DNA of 36,549 nt from Acidimicrobiaceae bacterium (GTDB taxonomy: Bacteria > Actinomycetota > Acidimicrobiia > Acidimicrobiales > Aldehydirespiratoraceae), in NCBI GenBank assembly GCA_009845995.1, contig VXYK01000055.1, positions 146,539 through 183,087 of the forward strand. Direction: 5' to 3'. Of this stretch, positions 8,860 through 16,537 are shown one piece after another. The number at the start of each line of letters is the position of its first letter. Positions within the stretch are counted from its first letter, which is position 1. A program made the position numbers and the translations under genes. Under the pieces are notes generated by a model that saw nothing but the letters and a program-made list of their open reading frames with translations, made no database searches and was not told the origin of the DNA.

Positions 8860-9993
8860 TCACCGAAACATGTCGCCTGCGTCGTGCAGATTCAGCTTTT
8901 CGAACGGGCCGAAGAAACCGTGTTCGTAGAGGCCGTATCCGATGTTGCCGTTGTAGCTGAACTGACCGACTGAGTCCACGACACCGTATTGGGCCAACGC
9001 CGCGATCTCATCAACCTTGAACTCGAGGGCCTGTACCACCTCGTCTTCGCCCTGCCACATGCCATGGCGCCAGTCAGCGTCCATCCCGTAGCCGGTGCCC
9101 AACGAGATGAAGTTGGTGACCAAGGGCTCAGCCTCGACGGTGATCGGACCTTCGGGAGCATCGGGGAAGCTGATGCGGCTTCCCGAGAGCAGTCGGGTGC
9201 CCGTGATCGTGTCGTGTGACCATTCCGGGCGACCCAACCAGTCGTGACCGCGGCTCTCGTCGTGCCACACCCGCACCCCTTCCTCGAGTGGTCGATTCCC
9301 GGATGGTTCTTCATGGCACATGTAGATGATCGAGTGATCGTCGAAGTCCATCGGCATGTAGTTCCACATCCCAGCCATGACGCTGATGTTCTGACGGATG
9401 CCGTCGGGTTGTTGCTCGCCGACTGGGCGCACGCCCCACGAGCGGTCTCGTGAACCTCCGCAGTGGTCGGCTGTGACCGCGATGTCGTCACCGGCGACCG
9501 TGAGTGTGCCTTCCCAGCGCCCGAGTTGGGCGAAGCGTTGAGTGTCGAACACCACGGTCCCTCTTGCGCGGAGATACTGCCGAGGTTCCTCGAACGCTCG
9601 ATGCGACGCCGTCCAGGTGATATTCATGGCAATATCGGCCTCATTGGGTTCGACCACGACTCGGAGTTTCTCCAGCGGTTCGATGATCTCGATGCGCATG
9701 GGTCCAACGGAGATGTCGAAGCGGTTGGTCAGCGGCTTCGAGGCGCGCATTATCCGTTGCACGCCGTCATGCGTTACCGCCAAGAACGCATCGGTGGTAC
9801 CCAGGTTGGGGTATTGGCCGAGCCCGAAGATGGCGAAATAGCGATCGCTGGACGGATGCAGGTTGAAGTAGTAGCGGTCATAGAAGTTCCGATCAGAGGT
9901 CGCCGCGTGGCGGATGTATTCAGAAGCCTGATGCAAAGGGAAATCATCAGCACTTGAGATCGATCGTTGGGTGTTGGGGTTCTCTGCGTTCAT
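8860..9993 (-). CDS. AttH/CrtC-like (lipocalin-fold) protein of unknown function
   Basis: The 377-residue soluble protein has no signal peptide or membrane segment. The block SRDRSWGVRP at residues 181-190, flanked by beta-rich, Trp-rich sequence (GRWEGTLTV, MWNYMPMDFDDHSIIYM), recalls the two-domain AttH/hydroxyneurosporene-synthase-like lipocalin proteins. These are frequent in actinobacterial lipid and steroid loci. A reaction cannot be assigned. It is transcribed divergently from the DUF35/thiolase/crotonase operon across only 52 bases, so shared control is plausible. TACCTT eight bases before the ATG with only a GGAG one base from the start suggests a leaderless mRNA. The family assignment is from pattern memory, not a search. 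Confidence 0.65.
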   Translation of the reverse strand: MNAENPNTQRSISSADDFPLHQASEYIRHAATSDRNFYDRYYFNLHPSSDRYFAIFGLGQYPNLGTTDAFLAVTHDGVQRIMRASKPLTNRFDISVGPMRIEIIEPLEKLRVVVEPNEADIAMNITWTASHRAFEEPRQYLRARGTVVFDTQRFAQLGRWEGTLTVAGDDIAVTADHCGGSRDRSWGVRPVGEQQPDGIRQNISVMAGMWNYMPMDFDDHSIIYMCHEEPSGNRPLEEGVRVWHDESRGHDWLGRPEWSHDTITGTRLLSGSRISFPDAPEGPITVEAEPLVTNFISLGTGYGMDADWRHGMWQGEDEVVQALEFKVDEIAALAQYGVVDSVGQFSYNGNIGYGLYEHGFFGPFEKLNLHDAGDMFR

Positions 9994-10045
9994 ACTCCGG
10001 CAAGGTAACCGGTACTCTGGCTGTGCGTCAGATCAGGAGACTGCA
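9994..10045. promoter_or_regulatory. Compact divergent promoter region
   Basis: These 52 bases separate two divergent start codons. On the minus strand TACCTT (10002-10007) is eight bases from the ATG of the AttH-like gene. On the plus strand TACTCT (10013-10018) is a possible -10 box, with AGGAG at 10035-10039 as ribosome-binding site of the DUF35 gene. The two -10 candidates are only 5 bases apart, so opposing polymerases would compete. No KstR pattern is present. Confidence 0.45.
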
Positions 10046-10516
10046 ATGAACCGAAACAATTCCCCGGGTAAATCAGCCAAGACCCGAGTGCCTGCTGTTG
10101 AGGGCTTGCACACCATGGAGGGGGAACCACATCTCATTGGGGGAAAAGTCCCTGGGCGAGAGACCTACTTCTTCCCCAAACACCTTGCAGGGGGTGATCC
10201 GGCGGTCGGTGGTGCGCTGGAATTGGAAGAAGTCTTGCTCTCCAGGGTGGGAAGAGTCTGGTCCTATACCTCAAGCAACTACACACCACCTCCGCCGTTC
10301 GTGGCTGCGACCGATCCCTACGAACCGATCACCATCGCCGCGGTCGAACTGGAGAAGGAGAAGATGGTGATACTGGGTCAGTGCGTCGCCGGTGTCACCC
10401 CCGATGATCTGAGTATCGGCACCGACGTCGAGTTGGTCATCGACACTCTTTATGAAGATGATGAGCATGAATACATGGTGTGGAAATGGAAACCGCTAGA
10501 AAAGGTGCACGCGTGA
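10046..10516 (+). CDS. DUF35-type OB-fold protein lacking zinc-ribbon cysteines
   Basis: The 156-residue protein resembles DUF35 acyl-CoA-binding OB-fold partners of thiolase-like enzymes. The N-terminal part (LIGGKVPGRETYFFP, residues 30-44) aligns with the usual rubredoxin-like zinc ribbon (GxxCxxCGxxxFP...CPxC), but all four zinc cysteines are absent and the only Cys is C113. The OB part follows: GRVWSYTSSNYTPPPPF, PYEPITIAAVELEKEKMVILGQC, GTDVELV and a Trp-rich C-terminus. ATG 10046 is chosen because AGGAG lies six bases upstream; a longer reading from 9971 would overlap the divergent gene. Its stop overlaps the next start as TGATG. It probably works as a subunit or chaperone of the adjacent thiolase-fold enzyme, as ChsH2-DUF35 does with Ltp2. 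Confidence 0.8.
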   Translation: MNRNNSPGKSAKTRVPAVEGLHTMEGEPHLIGGKVPGRETYFFPKHLAGGDPAVGGALELEEVLLSRVGRVWSYTSSNYTPPPPFVAATDPYEPITIAAVELEKEKMVILGQCVAGVTPDDLSIGTDVELVIDTLYEDDEHEYMVWKWKPLEKVHA

Positions 10517-11703
10517 TGGAAGAGATCGCCATTCTCGGTGTCGGCATGCACCCGTGGGGGAAGTGGGGCCGCAACTTCGTCGACTACGGCGCGGCCGCGG
10601 CCCAAGAAGCCCTCGACGATGCTGGTGTTGATTGGAACGACGTCGGGTTCGTCTCAGGGGCGATTACCGTTCGCTGCGGATACCCCGGTTACGTCGCTGG
10701 CTCGACATTTGCGCGTGCTCTGGGTTTCAACGGCGCACAGGTTGCGTCTTCCTATGCAGCTTGCGCTTCGGGAGCGACGGCGCTGTCGGTGGCACGAGGG
10801 CAGATTATCTCAGGGGCGACTGATGTGGCTCTGGTCGTCGGTGCTGACACGACCCCCAAGGGCTTTCTCGCACCCAACGAAGGTGATCGTCCCGATGACA
10901 TGGATTGGCTGCGCTTCAAACTGGTGGGCGCGACCAACCCGGTCTATTTCGGTCTGCATGCGCGTCGCCGAATGGACCTTTATGGCGCCACCTCTGAAGA
11001 CTTCGCTCAAGTGAAAGTCAAGAACTCCCGACACTCGGTCCACAATCCCAGGGCCCGGTTCACCAAGGAATACGACATCTCCGACGTTGCGAACTCTCCG
11101 GTCGTGTCCGATCCTCTGCGTCTGCTCGACATCTGTGCGACCTCCGACGGTGGAGCAGCGATGGTGGTTTCGTCGATGGCATACGCAAAGGCCCACGGTG
11201 TGTCCGATCCGGTGCGTGTCGCCGGAATCTCGACAGTGACGCCTACCTTCCCGGACACCGTCATCGACCTGCCCTACATTGCGACCGATTCTGCTGCCGG
11301 CACCGCTCCGGCGAATCGAGGGTTCAAGACTTCGATCGGCGACCGTGTGTATGCCGAAGCTGGAGTTGGTCCTGAAGATGTCGATGTGGCAGAGGTGTAC
11401 GACCTCTCATCTGCACTGGAGCTTGATTGGTACGAGCAGTTGGGCTTCTGTCAAGAGGGCGAGGCCGAGAAACTCCTCAGAGATGGTGTCACGACGATCG
11501 GAGGCCGGCTTCCGGTGAATCCGAGCGGCGGACTCGGCGCCTTCGGAGAGGCGGTCCCGGCGCAGGCAATCGCTCAAGTCTGTGAGTTGACGTGGCAGTT
11601 GCGTGGTCATGCCGAGGCTCGTCAAGTCGAGGGCGCCAGGATCGGGATAACCGCCAATCAAGGCCTCTTCGGCCATGGTTCTTCGGTGTTGGTGCGCCGA
11701 TGA
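10516..11703 (+). CDS. Thiolase-fold lipid-transfer protein (SCP-x/Ltp2-like)
   Basis: The 395-residue protein has the thiolase fold: GVGMHPWGKW at the N-terminus and YAACASGATAL with the nucleophile-position cysteine C83. However, the later catalytic motifs of true thiolases are altered. The GHP histidine block reads SGGLGAFGEAVPAQ, and the terminal CxG block reads ITANQGLFGHG. This pattern suits the lipid-transfer-protein branch, which includes Ltp2 aldolases cleaving steroid side chains, more than acetyl-transferring thiolases. The start at 10516 overlaps the DUF35 stop by one base, and its stop overlaps the crotonase start as ATGA. The three genes are therefore translationally coupled, supporting a physical complex. 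The substrate is unknown. Confidence 0.85.
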   Translation: MEEIAILGVGMHPWGKWGRNFVDYGAAAAQEALDDAGVDWNDVGFVSGAITVRCGYPGYVAGSTFARALGFNGAQVASSYAACASGATALSVARGQIISGATDVALVVGADTTPKGFLAPNEGDRPDDMDWLRFKLVGATNPVYFGLHARRRMDLYGATSEDFAQVKVKNSRHSVHNPRARFTKEYDISDVANSPVVSDPLRLLDICATSDGGAAMVVSSMAYAKAHGVSDPVRVAGISTVTPTFPDTVIDLPYIATDSAAGTAPANRGFKTSIGDRVYAEAGVGPEDVDVAEVYDLSSALELDWYEQLGFCQEGEAEKLLRDGVTTIGGRLPVNPSGGLGAFGEAVPAQAIAQVCELTWQLRGHAEARQVEGARIGITANQGLFGHGSSVLVRR

Positions 11704-12470
11704 CGATTCACGAATCGCTCGATGCCAACGGAGTCCTCGAGTTGGTGATGGACAATCCGAAGGTCAACGCCCTGCCTATAGCCGACACTGACCGACTCGC
11801 CGAAATCCTCAACGGAGTCGAGCAGAGAAGTGAGGTTGCGGCGGTGATTCTCACGGCGACGGGACGAGGATTCTCAGCCGGGGTTGACATCAAAGAGATG
11901 CAGCAGATGCCGGGCAATTCGGGCATCATCGAAGTCAACCGGGCCTGCCTCAGTGCCTTTCGCGCGGTCTACGGCTGCGCGGTCCCGGTGATTTGCGCGG
12001 TCAACGACTTCTGCTTCGGCACTGGCATCGGACTGGCTGGTAGCGCCGACATCGTGGTGGCTGCGCAGGGCGTGCGCTTCGGGCTTCCCGAGATCGACAA
12101 CGGTGCTCTCGGGGCCGCTAGCTACCTGGGCCGGTTGGTTCCCGAAAAACATCTTCGCTGGATGCTGTACAGCTGCGAGCCGGTGTCTGCTGAACAACTC
12201 GAGGCGTGGGGGACGGTGCTTCGCGTCGTGCCTGGTGAGCAACTGATGGACACAGCGCGGGAGGTCGCCGCGGTGATCGCCTCGAAGCACCCGACGGTGA
12301 TGCGCGCGGCCAAAGCGTCTCTCATCGGGATAGACGACGACCCGAGCCGCGGTTATCGCCTTGAGCAAGGGTTCACGTTTGAACTCAACCTGCATGGCTT
12401 GGGGGATGAGGCCCGTGACGCTTTCCTCAGAGGCGAGCGACGCAGCAAACCGGCTGGCGACTCAGCTTGA
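11700..12470 (+). CDS. Enoyl-CoA hydratase/isomerase family protein
   Basis: The 256-residue crotonase-fold protein contains LVMDNPKVNALPI, GRGFSAGVDIKEM (oxyanion-hole loop), PVICAVNDFCFGTGIGLAGSADIVVAAQGVRFGLPEIDNGALGA and a C-terminal helical part. Only the second catalytic glutamate is kept (in LPEID). The first, normally in a GGxxEL context, is glycine (GTGIGL). One-glutamate crotonases are often isomerases or act on other acyl-CoA chemistry, so hydratase activity is not safe to assume. ATG 11700 overlaps the thiolase stop (ATGA), making it the third gene of the DUF35/thiolase operon. Confidence 0.85.
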   Translation: MTIHESLDANGVLELVMDNPKVNALPIADTDRLAEILNGVEQRSEVAAVILTATGRGFSAGVDIKEMQQMPGNSGIIEVNRACLSAFRAVYGCAVPVICAVNDFCFGTGIGLAGSADIVVAAQGVRFGLPEIDNGALGAASYLGRLVPEKHLRWMLYSCEPVSAEQLEAWGTVLRVVPGEQLMDTAREVAAVIASKHPTVMRAAKASLIGIDDDPSRGYRLEQGFTFELNLHGLGDEARDAFLRGERRSKPAGDSA

Positions 12471-12484
12471 TCCGAGGGTGCCGT

Positions 12485-12535
12485 CAGGGATCGTGTAATT
12501 TGCCCGGCGGGGTGGGTAGCGAGCAAAGATCCCTG
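12485..12535 (+). other. Nested inverted repeat, possible structured RNA or 3' end element
   Basis: CAGGGATC (12485-12492) pairs perfectly with GATCCCTG (12528-12535). Inside it TTTGC (12499-12503) pairs with GCAAA (12523-12527), leaving a six-base bulge on the left side and a G-rich terminal loop. It lies between the crotonase stop and the HU gene. There is no U-tract after the stem, so it is not a standard intrinsic terminator. It could cap the upstream mRNA or belong to the HU leader. Confidence 0.45.
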
Positions 12536-12659
12536 TAGTTTCAACGACGAATGAAGGCGCGCGAGACGAAAATGCTTGACTTTGTCGACGATATCGGCTC
12601 GCGTGTTATTTGTTTGGTCGCGAAAGTCGCGGGCATTTGACAACAAAAACGGAGCAATC

Positions 12660-12935
12660 ATGAACAAGGGCGAACTCATTGCAGCCATGGCCGACAAGGC
12701 GGGCGTTAGCCAAAAGGACGCGGGGAACTGCCTCGACGCCATGATGAGTACCATCGAGTCCGAGATCAGCAGCGGTGGCGAAGTCGCCATCACCGGTTAC
12801 CTCAAGTTCGAGCGCGCGAACACCAGCGCCCGAGTCGGCCGCAACCCCCAGACCGGCGCAACGATCCATGTGCCCGCAGGCACCCGCTGCAAAGTGTCGG
12901 TCGGCTCAAAGCTGAAGAGCGCGGGAAAAAGCTGA
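12660..12935 (+). CDS. HU-family DNA-binding protein
   Basis: The 91-residue protein matches HU/IHF across its length: MNKGELIAAMADKAGVSQKDA at the N-terminal helices, EVAITGYLKFERANTSARVGRNPQTGATIHVPAG over the DNA-binding arm with the GRNPQTG signature, and a short basic tail. It bends and compacts DNA as a dimer. It lacks the long Lys/Ala-rich C-terminal tail of mycobacterial HupB. ATG 12660 is chosen because GGAG lies six bases upstream and the protein then starts at the conserved MNK; the frame is open further left. The 189-base upstream gap contains a TTGACT at 12576-12581 without a well-spaced -10 box. Confidence 0.93.
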   Translation: MNKGELIAAMADKAGVSQKDAGNCLDAMMSTIESEISSGGEVAITGYLKFERANTSARVGRNPQTGATIHVPAGTRCKVSVGSKLKSAGKS

Positions 12936-12936
12936 G

Positions 12937-12953
12937 CGGCTGCCGAACAGCCG
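12937..12953 (+). other. Short GC hairpin after the HU gene
   Basis: CGGCTG (12937-12942) pairs with CAGCCG (12948-12953) around a five-base loop, directly after the HU stop codon. It has no following T-run, so it may be an RNA 3'-end or attenuating hairpin, but a full terminator is not shown. Confidence 0.3.
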
Positions 12954-12969
12954 TTGCGGCCAGGTCGCA

Positions 12970-13398
12970 ATGAACCCACCGAAGCCAGCTGAGGTATTGC
13001 CTCACCGGTCTCCGTTTCTGTTCGTAGACGAGATCAACGCCGTCGTTCCGGGAGAATCTGCCGTCGGAACCTGGCGACTCACTGGCGATGAAGCTTTCTT
13101 TGCAGGTCATTTTCCAGGCCGTCCAACGCTCCCCGGAGTGCTCATCTGTGAGGCGATTGCACAGGTGGGGGCGTTGGCGGTGCTGACCGATGAACGATAC
13201 GAGGGCAAACTCCCGCTGTTCGGAGGGCTCGACAAGGCTCGCTTCAGGCGTCAGGTCGTCCCCGGCGACACGCTGACGATCGAAGTGCAGATGACACGGT
13301 TGTCGGCGCGAGGCGGCAAGGGACAGGGTCGTGCCACCGTCGATGGCGAACTCGCCGCAAGTTGCGAGTTGATGTTCGCGATCGTCGATGGTGCTTGA
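12970..13398 (+). CDS. fabZ: FabZ-like 3-hydroxyacyl-ACP dehydratase
   Basis: The 142-residue hot-dog-fold protein carries the FabZ active-site block: LPHRSPFLFVDEI at residues 10-22 and FFAGHFPGRPTLPGVLICEAIAQ with catalytic H47 and E61. FabZ removes water from 3-hydroxyacyl-ACP during fatty-acid elongation, the step missing from the convergent fab operon (fabD-H-G-acpP-F), whose last gene ends 61 bases away. The ATG at 12970 is 34 bases after the HU stop. The ribosome-binding site is weak (AGG five bases before). Co-transcription with the HU gene is possible. A related dehydratase in another lipid pathway cannot be excluded. Confidence 0.88.
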   Translation: MNPPKPAEVLPHRSPFLFVDEINAVVPGESAVGTWRLTGDEAFFAGHFPGRPTLPGVLICEAIAQVGALAVLTDERYEGKLPLFGGLDKARFRRQVVPGDTLTIEVQMTRLSARGGKGQGRATVDGELAASCELMFAIVDGA

Positions 13399-13458
13399 GC
13401 GTCGACGCAGATTGAGCGTTGACGGCGGCCGGGGCTTTGCTTCAGCGGGAGCTTTGCC

Positions 13459-14631
13459 TCAGCCGGGGCCGATGACGAGCGTCCCGTTGTGCCCACCGAA
13501 CCCGAAACTGTTGGACAGTGAGGGGCCGGGAACCCACCGACGGGGTTCTCCGACAACAAGGTCGATGTCGGGCATTTCAGGATCCAGGGTCTCGTGACCT
13601 GCCGTTGGCGGGATGAGCCGGTGGCTCATGGAAAGCAGGACAGCGGCTGCTTCGAGCGCCCCGGCACCGCCGAGAGCGTGACCGGTCACACCCTTCGTTG
13701 AGGTGATCACCGGTCCCGGCGTACCGAAGATCTTGGCAATGGCGGCCGCCTCGGCCGCATCGTTCTTGTCCGTGGACGTGCCGTGGGCGTTGATGTGGAC
13801 CACCTCTTCGGCGGTGATGCCGGCGTCTTCGATCGCGAGGCGCATGCAGGTGATGGCGCCTGTTCCCCCGGGAGCGGGGGCGGTGATGTGGTGGGCGTCG
13901 GCGGTTGAGGCCGAACCGAGGATCTCGCCCAGGATCGTTGCGCCGCGGGCTTCGGCATGAGACAACTCCTCAAGCACGAGCACCGCTGCCCCCTCGGCCA
14001 TGACGAATCCATCGCGGCGCGGGTCGAAGGGTCGGCTCACCCCGCTGCTGGAAAGCGCGGTCATGTTCGAGAATCCTGCGACAGCGGTGGGCGTGAAGGG
14101 TGCTTCGCTACCGCCGGCGAGTACCGCGTCGCAGAGGCCGTTGCTGATCAGTCTCGCCGCGTTGCCGATGGCATGAGTCCCTGCAGCGCAAGCGGTGACG
14201 GTATTCTCGCATGGGCCTTGCCAACCGTGACGCATCGACAATGTGGCCGCGGCGGCGTTCGTCATCATCATCGGGACCAGGAACGGCGATACTCTGCGCT
14301 CGCCTTTGGTGAGGCGAGTCTCGATCTGTGTCTCAAGAGTTTCGATACCGCCCACACCGGTTCCGATGAAGGTTCCGAGTCGGGCTGGGTCCGCGCCGAG
14401 TTCACCGGCTTGAGCCAGGGCTTCTTCTGCTGCCGCTACTGCAAGCTGGGTGAAGCGGTCGCTGCGCCGCACCTCTTTGGCATTCTCGAAATAGGGCGAA
14501 GCGTCCCAATCCTCAAGCACGCGCGGGCCGACCGGCGCGGGCGAGCAGAGACCTGCCCAGAAGGCTTCGACGCCGACTCCGCAGGGAGCGACGATACCTA
14601 GGCCTGTGACTGCAACGCGGCGACCCTGCAT
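13459..14631 (-). CDS. fabF: Beta-ketoacyl-ACP synthase II
   Basis: The 390-residue condensing enzyme has the Cys-His-His triad: TACAAGTHAIG with C148, INAHGTSTDKND with H283, and TKGVTGHALGGAG with H318. FabF condenses malonyl-ACP with acyl-ACP to lengthen fatty acids. The N-terminus RRVAVTGLGIVAPCG and C-terminal NSFGFGGHNGTL are typical, and the length is slightly below the usual ~410. ATG 14631 overlaps the ACP stop as TGATG, so synthesis is coupled. It is the last gene of the fabD-fabH-fabG-acpP-fabF operon and converges on the FabZ-like gene. Confidence 0.95.
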   Translation of the reverse strand: MQGRRVAVTGLGIVAPCGVGVEAFWAGLCSPAPVGPRVLEDWDASPYFENAKEVRRSDRFTQLAVAAAEEALAQAGELGADPARLGTFIGTGVGGIETLETQIETRLTKGERRVSPFLVPMMMTNAAAATLSMRHGWQGPCENTVTACAAGTHAIGNAARLISNGLCDAVLAGGSEAPFTPTAVAGFSNMTALSSSGVSRPFDPRRDGFVMAEGAAVLVLEELSHAEARGATILGEILGSASTADAHHITAPAPGGTGAITCMRLAIEDAGITAEEVVHINAHGTSTDKNDAAEAAAIAKIFGTPGPVITSTKGVTGHALGGAGALEAAAVLLSMSHRLIPPTAGHETLDPEMPDIDLVVGEPRRWVPGPSLSNSFGFGGHNGTLVIGPG

Positions 14632-14861
14632 CAGATCTTGGAGAGAATCAGGTCGTATGCGCCTTGAACGGTCAAGATCCCGTCAAGTTCTTCTTCTTCG
14701 ACATTGACATCGAATTCCTCCTCGAGCGCCATCACCAGCTCGACTAGGTCGAGACTGTCAGCGTCGAGAGACTCGAAAGTTGCCTCCAAAACGACTTGAT
14801 CGGCGTCAACCGACAATACTTCAACTGCACAATTCGTGAATCGTTCGAAGTTGTCACTCAC
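14631..14861 (-). CDS. acpP: Acyl carrier protein
   Basis: The 76-residue acidic helical protein has the phosphopantetheine site [18 protein letters not shown], with S36 as the attachment serine (DSL motif). It carries the growing acyl chain between the enzymes encoded around it. The start is GTG 14861, supported by GGAGAAAG about eight bases upstream. The stop overlaps the FabF start. It sits 51 bases after fabG in the same operon. Confidence 0.95.
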   Translation of the reverse strand: MSDNFERFTNCAVEVLSVDADQVVLEATFESLDADSLDLVELVMALEEEFDVNVEEEELDGILTVQGAYDLILSKI

Positions 14862-14912
14862 TTGCTTTCTCCATTGCTCTGTGGGTCTTACAGGCTATCT
14901 GCCCAAAGTTGG

Positions 14913-15620
14913 TTAGCCCATGGACAGGCCGCCATCGATAGGAAGCACCGTACCGGTGACGAATCCGGCGTCCTCCGAGGCGAGATACTCGATCACCGCG
15001 GCGATCTCTTGAGGTGCCCCCAGACGACCGAGAGGCACCATATCCAGCATCGCGTCTCGTTGGGCATCGCTCAGCGCGGCGAGCATGTCGGTGTCTATGG
15101 GGCCGGGGGCGACGACATTCACGGTGATATTGCGTCCCGCGAATTCCTTGGCCAGCGAACGGGCCAAACCTGTGATCCCCGCTTTCGAGGCCGCGTAGTT
15201 GGCCTGTCCGGCCTGACCTCCGAGGCCGATGACGGAGGAGACGAAAACGATGCGTCCCCAGCGCGCTCTCATCATTTGTTTGACCACCCGCCGAGCCACG
15301 CGGAAACCACCGGTCAGGTTGGCGTCGAGCACTTCGCTGAAATCGTCGTCGTTCATGCGGAGCACGAGACCGTCGCGGGTGATTCCGGCATTGCTCACCA
15401 GAATCTCGACGGGACCCAGGGACTCTTCAATCTCCGTGACGGCGGCATCGACAGAGTCCTTGTCGGTTACGTCGCATTTCACGACGAACAGACCTTCAAG
15501 GTCATCGCCCACCCCGGAGCGGGCGGTCACGGCGACGTTGTGCCCGCTTTTTTGGAAGCGTCTGGCGGTGGCGAGCCCGATCCCTCGGTTGCCTCCGGTA
15601 ACGAGGACAACTCGACTCAC
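14913..15620 (-). CDS. fabG: 3-oxoacyl-ACP reductase
   Basis: The 235-residue short-chain dehydrogenase has the TGGNRGIG nucleotide-binding motif (residues 8-15), NAG (77-79), and the catalytic S129, Y142 and K146 in SSVIG and YAASK. FabG reduces 3-oxoacyl-ACP with NADPH; the MabA-like opening VLVTGGNRGIG is common in actinobacteria. Context makes the ACP substrate likely. The GTG start at 15620 overlaps the FabH stop as GTGA, indicating coupling. It is the third gene of the fab operon. Confidence 0.95.
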   Translation of the reverse strand: MSRVVLVTGGNRGIGLATARRFQKSGHNVAVTARSGVGDDLEGLFVVKCDVTDKDSVDAAVTEIEESLGPVEILVSNAGITRDGLVLRMNDDDFSEVLDANLTGGFRVARRVVKQMMRARWGRIVFVSSVIGLGGQAGQANYAASKAGITGLARSLAKEFAGRNITVNVVAPGPIDTDMLAALSDAQRDAMLDMVPLGRLGAPQEIAAVIEYLASEDAGFVTGTVLPIDGGLSMG

Positions 15621-16537
15621 CAGCGCACCACCAGGGTTGCCCAGGTCATTCCCGCGCCAAAACCGGACATCACCACAACCTTGCCGGGCTCCAACACTCC
15701 GTTGAGCGCTGCTTGTTCCATTGCCAACGGGATGGTGGCAGTCGACGTGTTGCCCGTCGTTTCGATCACGTTGTGGGTCTTCGACATCGGTATTGAAGTC
15801 CGCGCGCAGACGGCCTCGATGATTCTGAGGTTCGCCTGATGGAGCAGGACGACGTCGATGTCGTCGGGGGTCAAGCCGGCTTGTTTGAGAGCGGATTTGA
15901 TGGATGCGGTGACCGCGCGGACCGCCCTCTTGAAGACTTCGCGTCCTGCCATCTTTATGGTGTCGCCGTGCTCGCAGTAAAGGATTGGTGCGAGGTTGCC
16001 GTCAGCGCCGAGATCGAACGCCAGCAGTTCCCCCTGCTCGTGGCGCTCCATCACGCATGCGCCGGCACCGTCGCCGAACAGGATCGCGGTTCCCCGGTCG
16101 TCCCAGTCGACCAGGGTCGAGAGTGCGTCGCTTCCCACGTTCAGGACCCGAGTTGGACCACCGGGCAACATCATCATTCCGTAGGCGGCGACGTAGCCGT
16201 AGGCGAAACCTGCACATGCAGCATTCACGTCGAAGGCTCCGCAATCCAACCCGATACCGGCATGAATCTGTGCAGATGTGCCGGGAAATCTCTGATCTGG
16301 GGAACTTGTGCTCAGCACCAGCAGATCGATGTCATCGGGTGTGAGATCGGCGGACTTCAGGGCGTTGTTGCCTGCTTCAATACCCATCTCGGAAGTAAGG
16401 CCGCCAATGTGGCGTGAGGTGATCCCGGCACGTTCCCGAATCCACTCGTCATTGGTGTCCATCATCTGGGCGAGGTCGTGGTTGGTGAGAACGTCGGGTG
16501 GCAACGATGTGCCTATACCGGCGATTCGAACAGCCAT
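15617..16537 (-). CDS. fabH: Beta-ketoacyl-ACP synthase III
   Basis: The 306-residue enzyme starts chain building by joining an acyl-CoA primer to malonyl-ACP. The triad is C108 in NAACAGFAYG, H233 in LLHQANLRII and N263 in TTGNTSTATIP. ATG 16537 is chosen over a start six codons earlier because it gives the family N-terminus (MAVRIAGIGTSLP) and overlaps the FabD stop as TGATG. Its own stop overlaps fabG. The preference for straight or branched primers cannot be read from sequence alone. Confidence 0.95.
   Translation of the reverse strand: MAVRIAGIGTSLPPDVLTNHDLAQMMDTNDEWIRERAGITSRHIGGLTSEMGIEAGNNALKSADLTPDDIDLLVLSTSSPDQRFPGTSAQIHAGIGLDCGAFDVNAACAGFAYGYVAAYGMMMLPGGPTRVLNVGSDALSTLVDWDDRGTAILFGDGAGACVMERHEQGELLAFDLGADGNLAPILYCEHGDTIKMAGREVFKRAVRAVTASIKSALKQAGLTPDDIDVVLLHQANLRIIEAVCARTSIPMSKTHNVIETTGNTSTATIPLAMEQAALNGVLEPGKVVVMSGFGAGMTWATLVVRW

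Noticed and set aside
9971..10045. Longer N-terminus for the DUF35 gene starting at 9971
   Set aside because: It would overlap the divergent gene's coding start. The ATG at 10046 has a well-placed AGGAG and gives the family-like protein.
12937..12953. Intrinsic terminator after the HU gene
   Set aside because: The hairpin is only 6 bp and no T-run follows, so it is listed as a hairpin rather than a terminator.
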